From Rhizosaccharibacter radicis (GTDB taxonomy: Bacteria; Pseudomonadota; Alphaproteobacteria; Acetobacterales; Acetobacteraceae), in NCBI GenBank assembly GCA_024508355.1, contig JAMZEJ010000006.1, positions 186,001 to 250,000 of the forward strand: a stretch of DNA of 64,000 nucleotides. The letters run 5' to 3'. The stretch's first letter is position 1, and each line of letters begins with the position of its first letter. This document shows, one piece after another, positions 28,613-40,403 of the stretch. Made by a program: the position numbers and the translations under genes. Below the pieces are notes generated by a model. That model ran no database searches, was not told where the DNA came from, and was given only the letters and a program-made list of their open reading frames with translations.

Positions 28613-30670
28613 ATGGCCAAGGTCACGGTCGACGGCATCACCGTCGAGGTTCCGAACGGATCCACCGCGCTGCAGGCCTGCGAGGCCGCCGGCAAGGAGA
28701 TCCCGCGCTTCTGCTACCACGAGCGGCTGAGCATCGCCGGCAACTGCCGCATGTGCCTGGTGGAGGTCGAGAAGGCACCGAAGCCGGTCGCGTCCTGTGG
28801 TTTCCCGATCATGGACGGCATGGTGATCAAGACCGACACGGAGGTGGTGCGCCGCGCACGCCGCGCCGTGATGGAGTTCCTGCTGATCAACCACCCGCTC
28901 GACTGCCCGATCTGCGACCAGGGCGGCGAATGCGATCTTCAGGATCAGGCGTACGCCTATGGCGGCGACCATTCGCGCTACGCCGAGAACAAGCGGGCGG
29001 TGAAGGACAAATATCTCGGCCCGCTGGTGAAGACGGTGATGACGCGCTGCATCCAGTGCACGCGCTGCGTCCGCTTCGCGTCCGAGGTGGCCGGCGTGCC
29101 GGAGCTCGGCGCCACGTCGCGCGGCGAGAACATGGAGATCGGCACCTACGTCGAGAAGGCGCTGACGTCCGAACTCTCCGGCAACCTGATCGACATCTGC
29201 CCGGTCGGAGCGCTCACCTCGCGGCCCTACGCGTTCACCGCGCGCCCGTGGGAACTGAAGAAGACCGACAGCATCGATGCCACCGACGCCACCGGCACCA
29301 ACATCCGTGTTCATGCCCGCGGTCCCGAGGTGCTGCGCATCCTGCCCCGCACCAACGACGAGGTGAACGAGGAGTGGATGGCCGACAAGGGCCGTTTCTC
29401 CATCGACGGGCTGAAGCGCAAGCGGCTCGACCGTCCGTGGGTGAGGGCGCACGGCCGTCTGCATCCGGCGACCTGGCAGGACGCGTTCGTGGCGATCGCC
29501 CGGGCCATGCAGGGCGTTCCCGGCGAGCGCATCGGCGCCATCGTCGGTGACATGTGCGACGCCGAGAGCATGGTGGCGCTGCGGGACCTGATGACGGCGC
29601 TGGGCTCGCCCAACATCGATTGCCGGCAGGATGGCGCGCAGTACGACCTGTCGCGCCGCGATTTCTACACCTTCAACAGCGGCATCGCCGGCATCGAGGA
29701 GGCGGATGCACTGCTGATCGTCGGCGCCGACCCGCGTCACGACAGCCCGGTGATCAACGCGCGCATCCGCAAGCGCTGGCTGGCGGGCGCCTTCCCGGTC
29801 GGGGTGATCGGCGCACCCGCGAGCGATCTCACCTACGGCTACGAGGTGCTCGGCGATCAACCGTCGGTGCTGGCGGGGCTGATCGACGGCTCGCTCGCGT
29901 TCGCGGATGCGCTGCGTGGGGCCAAGAAGCCCATGATCATCGTCGGACAGGGGGCGCTTACCCGTGACGACGCGGCCGCGGTGCTGGCGGCGTGCTGGAG
30001 CCTCGCCGACGCGGTGGGCGCGCTATCGGCCGACTGGCATGGCTTCAACGTGCTGCATCAGGCGGCGTCCCGCGTGGGTGCGCTCGACCTGGGCCTTGTG
30101 CCCCGGGCCGGCGCGCGGTCGGTGGCCGGGATGATGAGCGGCGGCGTCGAGGTGTTGTGGCTGCTGGGCGCCGACGAGTTCGGCGCGGCGCGGATCGGGC
30201 CGGACACGTTCGTGATCTATCAGGGGCATCATGGCGACGCCGGTGCCGCGCGGGCGGACGTGATCCTTCCGGGCGCCACCTATGTCGAGAAGCCGGGCAC
30301 CTACGTCAACACGGAGGGACGAGTGCAGACGGCGTTCCAGGCCGTGTTCCCGCCGGGCGAGGCCAAGGAAGACTGGCGCATCCTGCGCGCCTTCTCGGAG
30401 GTGGTGGGCCACACGCTGCCGTACGACGATCTTCCGGCGGTGCGGGCGAGGCTCGCGGAAGCCAATCCGGTGTTCGCCCGCCAGGGACTGCCGCGGTTCG
30501 GGGGCGGCACAGGCGTTGCGCCCGCGGGCGACGCCTCCGCCCTCGGCAGCACGCCGTTCGGCCGGGCCATGGGCGACTACTACCTGACCAACAGCATCAG
30601 CCGCGCGAGCCCCACCATGCAGGAATGCTCGCGAACCTATTCGCAGCCTGTGCTGCAGGCGGCGGAGTAA
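28613..30670 (+). CDS. nuoG: NADH-quinone oxidoreductase subunit G
   Basis: This 685-residue Fe-S subunit is part of the electron wire. The N-terminal ferredoxin domain binds [2Fe-2S] through C34, C45, C48 and C62. The His-Cys segment HPLDCPICDQGGECDLQDQ follows, then a [4Fe-4S] set in CIQCTRCVRF with DICPVGAL. The rest is a molybdopterin-oxidoreductase-like domain that binds no cofactor in this family. ATG 28613 lies 10 bp after the nuoF stop and fits the conserved start AKVTVDGITVEVP. Confidence 0.95.
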   Translation: MAKVTVDGITVEVPNGSTALQACEAAGKEIPRFCYHERLSIAGNCRMCLVEVEKAPKPVASCGFPIMDGMVIKTDTEVVRRARRAVMEFLLINHPLDCPICDQGGECDLQDQAYAYGGDHSRYAENKRAVKDKYLGPLVKTVMTRCIQCTRCVRFASEVAGVPELGATSRGENMEIGTYVEKALTSELSGNLIDICPVGALTSRPYAFTARPWELKKTDSIDATDATGTNIRVHARGPEVLRILPRTNDEVNEEWMADKGRFSIDGLKRKRLDRPWVRAHGRLHPATWQDAFVAIARAMQGVPGERIGAIVGDMCDAESMVALRDLMTALGSPNIDCRQDGAQYDLSRRDFYTFNSGIAGIEEADALLIVGADPRHDSPVINARIRKRWLAGAFPVGVIGAPASDLTYGYEVLGDQPSVLAGLIDGSLAFADALRGAKKPMIIVGQGALTRDDAAAVLAACWSLADAVGALSADWHGFNVLHQAASRVGALDLGLVPRAGARSVAGMMSGGVEVLWLLGADEFGAARIGPDTFVIYQGHHGDAGAARADVILPGATYVEKPGTYVNTEGRVQTAFQAVFPPGEAKEDWRILRAFSEVVGHTLPYDDLPAVRARLAEANPVFARQGLPRFGGGTGVAPAGDASALGSTPFGRAMGDYYLTNSISRASPTMQECSRTYSQPVLQAAE

Positions 30671-30673
30671 CAC

Positions 30674-31768
30674 GTGTCCCACTTCTTCCTGCACACCACG
30701 CTCGGGCTGGTGATCCTCACCGTGCTCGAGTGCCTGGCGATCCTGGTGCCGCTGCTGATGGGCGTGGCCTATCTGGTGCTGGCCGAGCGCAAGGTGCTGG
30801 GCGCGATCCAGCTCCGCAAGGGTCCGAACGTGGTGGGCCCGTTCGGCATGTTCCAGACCTTCGCCGACGCCATCAAGATGATGACGAAGGAAACGGTGAT
30901 CCCGAGCGGCGCCAACAGGGTGCTGTTCCTGGTGGCGCCGTTCCTCACCTTCCTGCTCGCGATGATCGCCTGGGCGGTGATCCCCACCAACAATGGCTGG
31001 GCGATCGCCGACATCAATGTCGGCGTGCTGTACTTGTTCGCGGTGTCGTCGCTCGGCGTCTACGGCATCATCATCGCGGGCTGGGCGTCGAACTCGAAAT
31101 ACGCCTTCATGGGCGGCCTCCGCTCGGCTGCGCAGATGGTCTCCTACGAGGTTTCGCTCGGCCTGGTGATCGTGTGCGTGCTGCTGGTGGTCGGCAGCCT
31201 GAACCTCAACGACATCATCCTGGCGCAGCGTCATGTCTGGTTCTGCCTGCCGCTGCTGCCGATGTTCGTCGTGTTCTTCATCTCGGCCCTGGCGGAAACC
31301 AATCGCGCGCCGTTCGACCTGCCTGAGGGCGAGAGCGAGCTGGTGGCCGGCTTCTTCGTGGAATACAGCTCCCTGGCGTTCGGGCTGTTCTTCCTCGGCG
31401 AATACATGAACATGATCCTGATGTCGGCGATGACCAGCATCCTGTTCCTGGGCGGTTGGCTGCCGCCGGTGGGCATCGCCCCCTTCACCTGGATCCCCGG
31501 ACCGATCTGGCTGATCGCGAAGATCTGCTTCGTGCTGTTCATGTTCATCTGGGTGCGCGCGACCTTTCCGCGCTACCGCTACGACCAGCTCATGCGTCTT
31601 GGCTGGAAGGTGTTCCTTCCCCTGTCCCTCGGCTGGATGGTGCTGACCGCAGGCTTCCTGCTGGCGACCGGGCTGCTGCCCACCACGACACCGCACGCGG
31701 CGGCGATCGCCGCTTCCGCGCAGACTCCACCGGCCGTCGAGGCGGCGCCTTCCGAAGGAGCGGGCTGA
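30674..31768 (+). CDS. nuoH: NADH-quinone oxidoreductase subunit H
   Basis: This 364-residue membrane subunit has about eight helices and forms the quinone entry cavity with NuoB and NuoD. Signatures are [22 protein letters not shown] near the start and [23 protein letters not shown] in the middle. The start is GTG 30674, three bases after the nuoG stop. The C-terminus has a roughly 30-residue Ala/Pro/Thr-rich tail ([20 protein letters not shown]) beyond the last helix. The stop overlaps the nuoI start. Confidence 0.95.
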   Translation: MSHFFLHTTLGLVILTVLECLAILVPLLMGVAYLVLAERKVLGAIQLRKGPNVVGPFGMFQTFADAIKMMTKETVIPSGANRVLFLVAPFLTFLLAMIAWAVIPTNNGWAIADINVGVLYLFAVSSLGVYGIIIAGWASNSKYAFMGGLRSAAQMVSYEVSLGLVIVCVLLVVGSLNLNDIILAQRHVWFCLPLLPMFVVFFISALAETNRAPFDLPEGESELVAGFFVEYSSLAFGLFFLGEYMNMILMSAMTSILFLGGWLPPVGIAPFTWIPGPIWLIAKICFVLFMFIWVRATFPRYRYDQLMRLGWKVFLPLSLGWMVLTAGFLLATGLLPTTTPHAAAIAASAQTPPAVEAAPSEGAG

Positions 31769-32256
31769 TGGCCGGCCTCGACCGCATCGCGCGGACCTTC
31801 CTGCTGACGGAGCTGCTGGGCGGCCTCGCCACCACGCTCCGCTACATGTTCAAGCCGAAGGCCACGCTGAACTACCCCTACGAGAAGGGCGCGCTCAGCC
31901 CGCGTTTCCGCGGTGAACATGCGTTGCGGCGTTATCCCAACGGGGAGGAGCGGTGCATCGCCTGCAAGCTGTGCGAGGCGGTGTGTCCCGCCGAGGCCAT
32001 CACCATCGAGGCCGAGCCCCGTGAGGACGGCAGCCGCCGCACCACGCGCTACGACATCGACATGACCAAGTGCATCTATTGCGGGCTGTGCGAGGAAGCC
32101 TGCCCCGTGGACGCGATCGTCGAGGGGCCGAACTACGAGTTCGCCACCGAGACGCGCGAGGAGCTGATGTACAACAAGGACAAGCTGCTCGCGAACGGCG
32201 ACCGCTGGGAAGCGGTGCTGGCGCGCCGCATCGAGCTGGACGCACCCTACCGATGA
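31768..32256 (+). CDS. nuoI: NADH-quinone oxidoreductase subunit I
   Basis: This 162-residue protein is the TYKY-type subunit carrying clusters N6a and N6b. The two ferredoxin motifs are [16 protein letters not shown] and [16 protein letters not shown], each C-x2-C-x2-C-x3-CP. The N-terminal amphipathic helix [19 protein letters not shown] anchors it to the membrane arm. Both ends overlap their neighbours by one or four bases. Confidence 0.96.
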   Translation: MAGLDRIARTFLLTELLGGLATTLRYMFKPKATLNYPYEKGALSPRFRGEHALRRYPNGEERCIACKLCEAVCPAEAITIEAEPREDGSRRTTRYDIDMTKCIYCGLCEEACPVDAIVEGPNYEFATETREELMYNKDKLLANGDRWEAVLARRIELDAPYR

Positions 32257-32999
32257 TCCTGACCCAGATCGCGTTCTATCTGTTCGCGACCGTGCTGGTG
32301 CTTTCCGCCGCCATGGTGGTGAGCGCCCGCAATCCCGTGCACGCGGTGCTGTTCCTGATCCTCGGCTTCTTCAACGCGGCCGGGCTGTTCCTGATCGCCG
32401 GCGCCGAGTTCCTCGCGATGATCCTCGTGATCGTCTATGTGGGCGCCGTGGCGGTGCTGTTCCTGTTCGTCGTCATGATGCTCGACGTGAACTTCACCCA
32501 GCTCCGCGAAGGCGTGCAGCGCTACGCCCCGGTGGGCGCCGCGATCGGTGTGGTGCTGCTGGCCGAACTGGTGTTCACCGTCGCCCGCTGGCAGGTGGTG
32601 CCACACCCGGCGCCCATCGCCGCCGGCAACGGGCTGCCTCCCGGGATCACCAACACCGAGGCGCTCGGGCGGCTGATCTACACGGACTACGTGTTCCTGT
32701 TCCAGGCGTGCGGGCTGGTGCTTATGGTGGCGATGATCGGCGCCATCGTGCTGACGCTCCGCGAGAGGCCGAGCGCCAAGCGGCAGGACGTTTCCAAGCA
32801 GCACGCCCGGATGCCGGCCGACACCATGGAGATGATGTCGCTGTCGCTCGGGGCAGGCACAACCGGCAATCATGCGCTGGCTGCCGGCCGGGACGGGTTC
32901 TTGCGGCCGCACGACGGCTACGGCGCCGTGGCCGACGAGGGTGGTCCGGGGGTGCGGGCGCCCGAGGACCATGAAGCCGACCATCATCACGGAGCCTGA
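32253..32999 (+). CDS. nuoJ: NADH-quinone oxidoreductase subunit J with a His-rich tail
   Basis: This 248-residue membrane subunit has five helices in its first 175 or so residues, including [20 protein letters not shown] and [20 protein letters not shown] (the pi-bulge region YVGAVAVLF). It is longer than the usual 200 or so residues. The extra C-terminal part is soluble, Gly-rich and acidic, and ends in [14 protein letters not shown] 32253 overlaps the nuoI stop. Confidence 0.93.
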   Translation: MILTQIAFYLFATVLVLSAAMVVSARNPVHAVLFLILGFFNAAGLFLIAGAEFLAMILVIVYVGAVAVLFLFVVMMLDVNFTQLREGVQRYAPVGAAIGVVLLAELVFTVARWQVVPHPAPIAAGNGLPPGITNTEALGRLIYTDYVFLFQACGLVLMVAMIGAIVLTLRERPSAKRQDVSKQHARMPADTMEMMSLSLGAGTTGNHALAAGRDGFLRPHDGYGAVADEGGPGVRAPEDHEADHHHGA

Positions 33000-33005
33000 T
33001 GCGCC

Positions 33006-33347
33006 ATGGCCACCAACACACTGATGGCACCCGGGCTGCAGGCGGTAGGGCTCGGCCCCTACCTGACCGTAGGCGCGATCCTGCTGGTTCTGGGCGTGTT
33101 CGGCATCTTCCTGAACCGCAAGAACATCATCATCATCATGATGTCGATCGAGCTGATCCTCCTGTCGGCCAACCTGAACCTGGTCGCCTTTTCCGGCGCC
33201 CTGAACGAGCTGTCTGGCCAGGTCTTCACCCTGTTCACGCTCACCGTCGCGGCTGCCGAAGCCGCGATCGGGCTCGCCATCGTCACCGTGTATTTCCGCA
33301 ACCGCGGCTCGATCCAGGTCGAGGACGTCACCCTCATGAAGGGCTGA
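33006..33347 (+). CDS. nuoK: NADH-quinone oxidoreductase subunit K
   Basis: This 113-residue subunit has three helices and is homologous to MrpC. Key features are [20 protein letters not shown], with the conserved glutamate in TM2, and [19 protein letters not shown], with the second conserved glutamate in TM3. Both form part of the charged axis of the membrane arm. It is preceded by 6 bp and followed directly by nuoL. Confidence 0.95.
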   Translation: MATNTLMAPGLQAVGLGPYLTVGAILLVLGVFGIFLNRKNIIIIMMSIELILLSANLNLVAFSGALNELSGQVFTLFTLTVAAAEAAIGLAIVTVYFRNRGSIQVEDVTLMKG

Positions 33348-33348
33348 G

Positions 33349-35292
<1,944 letters not shown>

Positions 35293-35311
35293 TCCCCGGG
35301 GCGCTGTCACG

Positions 35312-36739
35312 ATGAACTGGACCCTCGCTCTGCCGGAGATCGTGCTCTCCTGTTCCGGGCTCTTCATTCTGCTGTTCGGCGTGCTGCAGAAGCGCTCCGA
35401 GCCCAGCTTCGCCTGCACCATGCTCACCCTGGTGGCGTTCCTGGTGACCGGCATCCTGGTCGTCGTGGCGCCGGACGGAGCGGGATATCACGGTCAGTTC
35501 GTGAATGACGGCTTCTCGCGTTTCATGAAGATCCTGAGCCTGGGCGCCGCCGGGCTCGCGGCGATCCTGTCGCTCGACTACAACCGGCAGGAAAAGACGG
35601 CCCGCTTCGAGTTCCCCGTGCTGCTGCTGTTTTCCACGCTCGGCACGCTGGTGATGGCATCCTCCGCCAACCTGATGACGCTGTATGTCGGGCTCGAGCT
35701 GCAGTCGCTCGCCATCTATATCCTCTGCGCCTTCGCTCGCGACGAGCTCACCTCCGCGGAAGCGGGCCTCAAGTATTTCGTGCTCGGCTCGCTCGCCTCC
35801 GGCCTGCTGCTCTACGGCATCTCGCTGGTCTACGGTTTCGCGGGCACCATGGAATACGCGGGGCTCCGGCAGGTGCTGACCGGGGGTGCGCCGCTGGCCG
35901 CCGGGCTCGTGATCGGGCTGGTGTTCGTGATCGTCGGGCTGGCGTTCAAGCTGTCGATGGCGCCTTTCCACATGTGGACGCCCGACGTCTATCAAGGCTC
36001 TCCCACATCCGTGACCGCCTTCCTGGCCGGGGCGCCCAAGGCGGCAGCCTTCGCGCTCCTGTTGCGGGTTCTGGCTCAACCGTTCGGCCATCTCGCCGGG
36101 CAATGGCAGCTGCTGATCGAGATCGTCGCGATCGCCACCATGTTCCTGGGATCGCTGGCAGCGATCGGCCAGCGCGACATCAAGCGGCTGATGGCGTACT
36201 CCTCCATCGGCCACATGGGCTACGCCGCCATGGGCATCGCGTCGGCGACCGATGCCGGTATCCGGGGCACGCTGGTCTATCTCGCGACCTATCTGATCAT
36301 GAACGCCGGCACCTTCGGTTGCATCCTGGCCATGCGACGCCGGGGCAGGGCGCTCACCCGCATCGAGGATCTCGCGGGGCTCGGACGCACCGATCCCACC
36401 CTCGCGGTGCTGATGGCCGTGTTCATGTTCTCCATGGCCGGCGTGCCGCCGCTGGCCGGGTTCTTCGGCAAGCTCATGGTGTTCGCCGCCGCCGTCCAGG
36501 CCGGCCTGTGGGTCCTGGCCGCGGTCGGCGTCGTGACCAGCGTCATCGGCCTCTTCTATTACTGGCGCATCGTGAAGGTGATGTTCCTCGACGCTCCGGT
36601 CGCGGGCGCCTTCGACCATCGTGCGCCCTCCCTGAGCTTCGTGTCCGCCGTGACAGGCGTCGCCACGGTTCTCTTCCTGCTGGTGCTGGGGCCGGTCACC
36701 GGTGCGGCGCAGGCCGCCGCCGCCGCCCTGTTCGGATGA
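35312..36739 (+). CDS. nuoN: NADH-quinone oxidoreductase subunit N
   Basis: This 475-residue antiporter-like subunit resembles NuoL and NuoM but is NuoN by length and motifs. These are YVGLELQSLAIYILCAFARD, the shortened N-terminus, FKLSMAPFHMWTPDVYQGSP, DIKRLMAYSSIGHMGYAAMG and FMFSMAGVPPLAGFFGK. The NuoM-type PLHTWLPDAH is absent. It is the last nuo gene, lies directly after nuoL, and is followed by birA 13 bp later. Confidence 0.95.
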   Translation: MNWTLALPEIVLSCSGLFILLFGVLQKRSEPSFACTMLTLVAFLVTGILVVVAPDGAGYHGQFVNDGFSRFMKILSLGAAGLAAILSLDYNRQEKTARFEFPVLLLFSTLGTLVMASSANLMTLYVGLELQSLAIYILCAFARDELTSAEAGLKYFVLGSLASGLLLYGISLVYGFAGTMEYAGLRQVLTGGAPLAAGLVIGLVFVIVGLAFKLSMAPFHMWTPDVYQGSPTSVTAFLAGAPKAAAFALLLRVLAQPFGHLAGQWQLLIEIVAIATMFLGSLAAIGQRDIKRLMAYSSIGHMGYAAMGIASATDAGIRGTLVYLATYLIMNAGTFGCILAMRRRGRALTRIEDLAGLGRTDPTLAVLMAVFMFSMAGVPPLAGFFGKLMVFAAAVQAGLWVLAAVGVVTSVIGLFYYWRIVKVMFLDAPVAGAFDHRAPSLSFVSAVTGVATVLFLLVLGPVTGAAQAAAAALFG

Positions 36740-36752
36740 TCAGGCCGGTCAG

Positions 36753-37508
36753 ATGAGCGGGGTGGCATGGCGCCTGCAGTGCCATGACAGCCTGCCCTCG
36801 ACATCGGACGCGGTGATCGAGGCAGCCGAGGCTGGCGAACCGGCCGGCCTCGCGATCCTGGCCAGGCGTCAGACCCGTGGACGTGGCAGTCGCGGCCGTT
36901 CCTGGGTCGAGCCGCCCGAAGGCAATCTCGCCGTGACCGTCCTGCTCCGACCGGACGACATGCTGGATGTTCCGGCGGTGTGGCCGTTCGTCGCCGGCCT
37001 CGCCCTGCATGACGCGCTGGTCGAGGCGGCCGGAATCGCGGAACGGGATGTCCACAGGCTGATCCTGAAATGGCCGAACGACATCATGCTGGACGGCCGC
37101 AAGCTTGCCGGCATCCTGGTCGAGCGCGGCGTTTCGGACGGCGTCACCGCGTGGCTCGCCATCGGCTTCGGCGCCAATCTCGTGCTGGCGCCCTCCGGCC
37201 CCGGCATATCGGCCGCTGCGCTGACCTCGCTCGGCGTGTGCTGTTCTCCGGAGCACGTGGCACACCGGCTACTCGCGGCCCTCGACAAGTGGCAGGACGC
37301 GCTGCGAGACCGCGGGTTCGGGGCCATCCGGTCCACCTGGTTGGAACGGGCGCACCCTGTTGGCACCGAAATACGGTGTGTTGTGTCGGGGATCTCGCGA
37401 TCAGGCCGTTTTTCCGGCTTGGCGGAGGATGGAGCACTTCTGCTGCAGGACGCCGGGAACCTGTTGAGGGTCGATACCGGCCATATCCTGATGCCGGCGG
37501 AGGGCTGA
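36753..37508 (+). CDS. birA: Biotin--[acetyl-CoA-carboxylase] ligase
   Basis: This 251-residue enzyme attaches biotin to carboxyl carrier proteins via biotinyl-5'-AMP. The catalytic motif [20 protein letters not shown] is near residue 41. [19 protein letters not shown] near 108 carries the lysine that contacts the adenylate. There is no N-terminal helix-turn-helix, so it should not repress biotin genes. ATG 36753 was chosen at the expected start of the fold. Position between nuoN and coaX is conserved in alphaproteobacteria. Confidence 0.93.
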   Translation: MSGVAWRLQCHDSLPSTSDAVIEAAEAGEPAGLAILARRQTRGRGSRGRSWVEPPEGNLAVTVLLRPDDMLDVPAVWPFVAGLALHDALVEAAGIAERDVHRLILKWPNDIMLDGRKLAGILVERGVSDGVTAWLAIGFGANLVLAPSGPGISAAALTSLGVCCSPEHVAHRLLAALDKWQDALRDRGFGAIRSTWLERAHPVGTEIRCVVSGISRSGRFSGLAEDGALLLQDAGNLLRVDTGHILMPAEG

Positions 37509-37515
37509 GCAGGCC

Positions 37516-38298
37516 ATGCTTCTTGTGGTGGACGCCGGCAATACCAATATCGTGTTCGCGCTGCACGACGGCAATCGCTGGCGAGGCATCTGGCGCATCG
37601 GGACCGACACTCGCCGGACATCCGACGAATACGCTGTCTGGCTCCTCAGCCTTCTCGGTCATGTCGGGATCAGCAAGGACCAGGTCGGCCGCGTCGTGAT
37701 CGGGACGGTGGTGCCCGCCGCCCTCTATCCGCTCCGCCGTCTCAGCCGGGACTGGTTCGGCCGCGAGCCGCTGATCGCGGCGCTCAACCTGGATTGGGGC
37801 TTTGCCATCCACCTCGATCAGCCGAGCGAAGTCGGTGTCGACCGGCTGCTGAACGGGCTGGCGGCGCACCAGATCTATGGCGGGCCGGCGGTGGTGATCG
37901 ATTTCGGGACAGCCACCACGTTCGACGTCGTGGACGCCGACGGCGGATACAATGGCGGCGCGATCGCTCCTGGGATCAACCTCTCGATCGAGGCTCTGCA
38001 CCATGCGGCGGCCAGGCTGCCGCGCATCGCGATCGGCCGTCCCCAGGCCGGCATCGGCCGCAACACCGTGGCGGCGATGCGCTCCGGTATCTTCTGGGGA
38101 TATATCGGCCTGGTCGAGGGCATCGTCGCCCGCATCAAGGATGAATTCGGCGCGCCCATGAAGGTGCTCGCCACCGGCGGATTGGCGCCGTTGCTGGCCG
38201 AAGGCACCGACGTGATCGAGCGCGTCGATCCGGAACTGACACTCGAGGGCCTGCGCCTGATCGCGGCCCGGAACCCCACGCCCAAACAAAACGACTGA
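37516..38298 (+). CDS. coaX: Type III pantothenate kinase
   Basis: This 260-residue enzyme carries out the first step of coenzyme A synthesis. The ATP site of the ASKHA fold begins [16 protein letters not shown]. The [31 protein letters not shown] block contains both the catalytic aspartate and phosphate-binding residues. [11 protein letters not shown] and [11 protein letters not shown] follow. Type III enzymes use a monovalent cation and are not feedback-inhibited by CoA. Seven bp separate it from birA. Confidence 0.95.
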   Translation: MLLVVDAGNTNIVFALHDGNRWRGIWRIGTDTRRTSDEYAVWLLSLLGHVGISKDQVGRVVIGTVVPAALYPLRRLSRDWFGREPLIAALNLDWGFAIHLDQPSEVGVDRLLNGLAAHQIYGGPAVVIDFGTATTFDVVDADGGYNGGAIAPGINLSIEALHHAAARLPRIAIGRPQAGIGRNTVAAMRSGIFWGYIGLVEGIVARIKDEFGAPMKVLATGGLAPLLAEGTDVIERVDPELTLEGLRLIAARNPTPKQND

Positions 38299-38315
38299 CG
38301 AACGAAGGAACAATA

Positions 38316-39962
38316 ATGAATGACATGATGGATGGCCTGACCTTCCTGCCGCTGGGCGGGACGGGCGAGATCGGCATGAATCTCAACCTGTACTGCTGTG
38401 ACGGCGATTGGCTCGCGGTGGATTGCGGGATCGGTTTCGGGGGCGCCGATACGCCCGAGGCCGAGATCCTGATGCCCGACCCCGCCTTCATCGCCGAGCG
38501 GCGCAACAAGCTGGTCGGGCTGGTGATCACCCATGCGCATGAGGACCATCTCGGCGCGGTGGCTCATCTCTGGCCTCGCCTTGGCTGCCCGATCTTCGCG
38601 ACCCCGTTCGCTGCCGCCGTTCTTCGGCGCAAGCTGGGTGAAGCCGGGCTGCAGAACGAGGCCCGCATCACCACGGTGGCAGTCGGTGGCGACTTCTCCG
38701 TCGGCCCTTACCAGCTCGGCTTCATCGCCATGACGCATTCCGTGCCGGAAGCGCAGGCCTTGTCGATCCGCACCCGGCACGGGGTCGTGCTGCACAGCGG
38801 AGACTGGAAGCTGGATCCGCAGCCGCTGGTCGGCCGCGCGACCGATCTGGAGCGGTTCGCCGCACTCGGCCGGGAAGGCGTTCTGGCGATGGTGTGCGAC
38901 AGCACCAACGCCCTGGTGGAAGGTGAGTCCGGATCGGAGGCCGACGTCCGTCGCAGCCTCACCGCACTCATCGCGGGAATTGAGGGACGGGTCGCGGTGA
39001 CCTGCTTTGCCAGCAACGTCGCCCGCGTCGAAAGCATCGCTCTCGCGGCCGAGGCCGCCGGCCGGTCGGTCGCGGTGGTTGGTCGGTCCCTGCGCAATCT
39101 CGAGGCAGCGGCGCGCGAATGCGGCTATCTCACCGGCGTCCGGGACTTCCTGTCCGAACAGGATGCCGGGTTGGTGCCCGACGAGAACCTGCTGCTGATC
39201 GTCACCGGCAGCCAGGGCGAGCCCAGGTCCGCCCTGAGCCGCATCTCCGCCGATACCCACCCCAACATCTCGCTCGGCGAGGGGGACACGGTGATCTATT
39301 CCAGCCGCATGATCCCCGGCAACGAGCGGGCGATCATGGCGGTCCAGGACGGTCTGGTGCGCCGCGGCGTGCGCGTGCTGACCGACCGCGACCACATGGT
39401 CCACGTGTCCGGCCACGCCGCCCGGGACGAGATCCGTACCCTCTACGACCTGGTGAAGCCGCACTACGCAATCCCGGTGCACGGCGAGTGGCGTCATCTG
39501 ACGGCTCATGCCGAACTGGCTCGCGAACTTGGCAGCAAGCCCGTGCTGCTGGAAGACGGTGACATGCTCAACCTGTCACCCGGTCGGGTCGAGGTGGTGG
39601 ACAGTGCGCCCGTGGGCAGGCTGGCGCTGGACGGCAATCGCATCCTGCCGATGACCGGCGGTGTGCTTGCTGCCCGGCGCAAGATGCTCTTCAACGGCAT
39701 CGTCATGGCCAGCGTGGCCGTCGATTCGGCCGGCCGGCTGCTCGGCAAGCCGAAGCTCAGCGCCCCCGGATTGCTGGAAGCCGACGACCCGGAAACGACC
39801 CGTGTGATTTCCGCATTCAGCGCGGGCCTGGGCGACATCCCACCCTCGACCCGTACGGACGAAGACGAATTTCGCGAAGCCGCGAAGACGGCCCTGCGGC
39901 GCGCTCTGGGCCGCAGGCTGCAGAAGCGTCCGCTGGTGGATGTGCACCTGCTGCGGGTCTGA
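38316..39962 (+). CDS. rnj: Ribonuclease J
   Basis: This 548-residue metallo-beta-lactamase nuclease has 5'-3' exo- and endonuclease activity on RNA. The metal-binding HxHxDH motif is H73-x-H75-x-D77-H78 (THAHEDHLGAV). FLPLGGTGEIGMNLN opens the domain. The beta-CASP domain carries VTGSQGEPRSAL and the terminal part HVSGHAARDEI and PVHGEWRHL. The ATG at 38316 is followed two codons later by another (MNDMMDG). It is the last gene before a cluster of hairpins. Confidence 0.95.
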   Translation: MNDMMDGLTFLPLGGTGEIGMNLNLYCCDGDWLAVDCGIGFGGADTPEAEILMPDPAFIAERRNKLVGLVITHAHEDHLGAVAHLWPRLGCPIFATPFAAAVLRRKLGEAGLQNEARITTVAVGGDFSVGPYQLGFIAMTHSVPEAQALSIRTRHGVVLHSGDWKLDPQPLVGRATDLERFAALGREGVLAMVCDSTNALVEGESGSEADVRRSLTALIAGIEGRVAVTCFASNVARVESIALAAEAAGRSVAVVGRSLRNLEAAARECGYLTGVRDFLSEQDAGLVPDENLLLIVTGSQGEPRSALSRISADTHPNISLGEGDTVIYSSRMIPGNERAIMAVQDGLVRRGVRVLTDRDHMVHVSGHAARDEIRTLYDLVKPHYAIPVHGEWRHLTAHAELARELGSKPVLLEDGDMLNLSPGRVEVVDSAPVGRLALDGNRILPMTGGVLAARRKMLFNGIVMASVAVDSAGRLLGKPKLSAPGLLEADDPETTRVISAFSAGLGDIPPSTRTDEDEFREAAKTALRRALGRRLQKRPLVDVHLLRV

Positions 39963-39983
39963 CGACGACCGTCGCCTAGTTAG

Positions 39984-40046
39984 CAGCCTCGAAACCAGAC
40001 GAGGCTGCCCGATTCTCGGGCAGCCTCGTCTGGTTTGCTCATTTTG
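39984..40046 (+). terminator. Very strong hairpin after rnj with a competing upstream stem
   Basis: A perfect 20-bp stem (39993-40012 with 40018-40037) has a 5-nt loop and is followed by GCTCATTTT. It begins 30 bp after the rnj stop. The word GCAGCCTCG at 39984-39992 also occurs in the right arm (40022-40030). It can therefore pair instead with CGAGGCTGC (40001-40009) in the left arm, giving a 9-bp alternative stem. The two folds exclude each other. Terminator function is likely; regulation by the switch is only an inference. Confidence 0.75.
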
Positions 40047-40047
40047 G

Positions 40048-40070
40048 CCCGCTCCGGGCTCTTTTTATTC
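40048..40070 (+). terminator. Second hairpin with a T-tract
   Basis: GCCCG-CTC-CGGGC (40048-40060) is followed by TCTTTTTATT (40061-40070). The stem is short but the T-tract is the best in this gap. Confidence 0.65.
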
Positions 40071-40157
40071 TCGACCCGGATCCCCGGATCGGCCGATCAT
40101 GATGGCGGAAGAGCTGATCTTCCTGCTGTCGTGACTGGCGTTTTCTCCCCAAACTTG
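40071..40157 (+). other. Inter-terminator segment, possible small RNA
   Basis: Between two T-tract hairpins lie a 12-bp perfect palindrome, GATCGGCCGATC (40087-40098), an 11-codon frame (40099-40134, MMAEELIFLLS), and a hairpin GGAAGA/TCTTCC (40107-40123) inside that frame. The following terminator would give a transcript of at most about 120 nt. No ribosome binding site precedes the small frame and no known RNA family is recognised. Confidence 0.25.
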
Positions 40158-40193
40158 GCCCACGCGCCGTTTCAGGCGGCGTGGGCTTTTTTT
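40158..40193 (+). terminator. Third hairpin with a T7 tract
   Basis: An 8-bp stem GCCCACGC/GCGTGGGC (40158-40165 with 40179-40186) is extended by 3 bp beyond a single bulged G, with a 6-nt loop. TTTTTTT follows at 40187-40193. It is a textbook intrinsic terminator on the + strand. Confidence 0.8.
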
Positions 40194-40403
40194 ATCCTTG
40201 CGCGCAGCGATTGTCACGCAGTCGATCCCACTATTTCGTTCTATTTTACTTGTGCGCCGCAGCATTCTGTTGTGCTGCACTGCAATATAAACCAACCGCC
40301 GATCAGGACACGAGCGGCATCGGGATAGCGCCGCGGTTCCCCCGGGGGCCGCTTTGCTCTAGGGTCCGGGCCCTTCGCCCGCCTCCCAGGATCAACGACG
40401 CCC
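40194..40403 (+). promoter_or_regulatory. proS upstream region
   Basis: An AT-rich patch (about 40220-40295, containing TATAAA at 40286-40291) is unusual for this genome and probably holds promoter elements. Close to the gene, TAGGGT (40360-40365) with TTCCCC 17 bp upstream (40337-40342) is a candidate -10/-35 pair giving a leader of about 30 nt. An imperfect AGGAT precedes ATG 40404. GCAGCA/TGCTGC (40259-40278) is a small inverted repeat in the AT-rich patch. None of these is a firm assignment. Confidence 0.35.
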
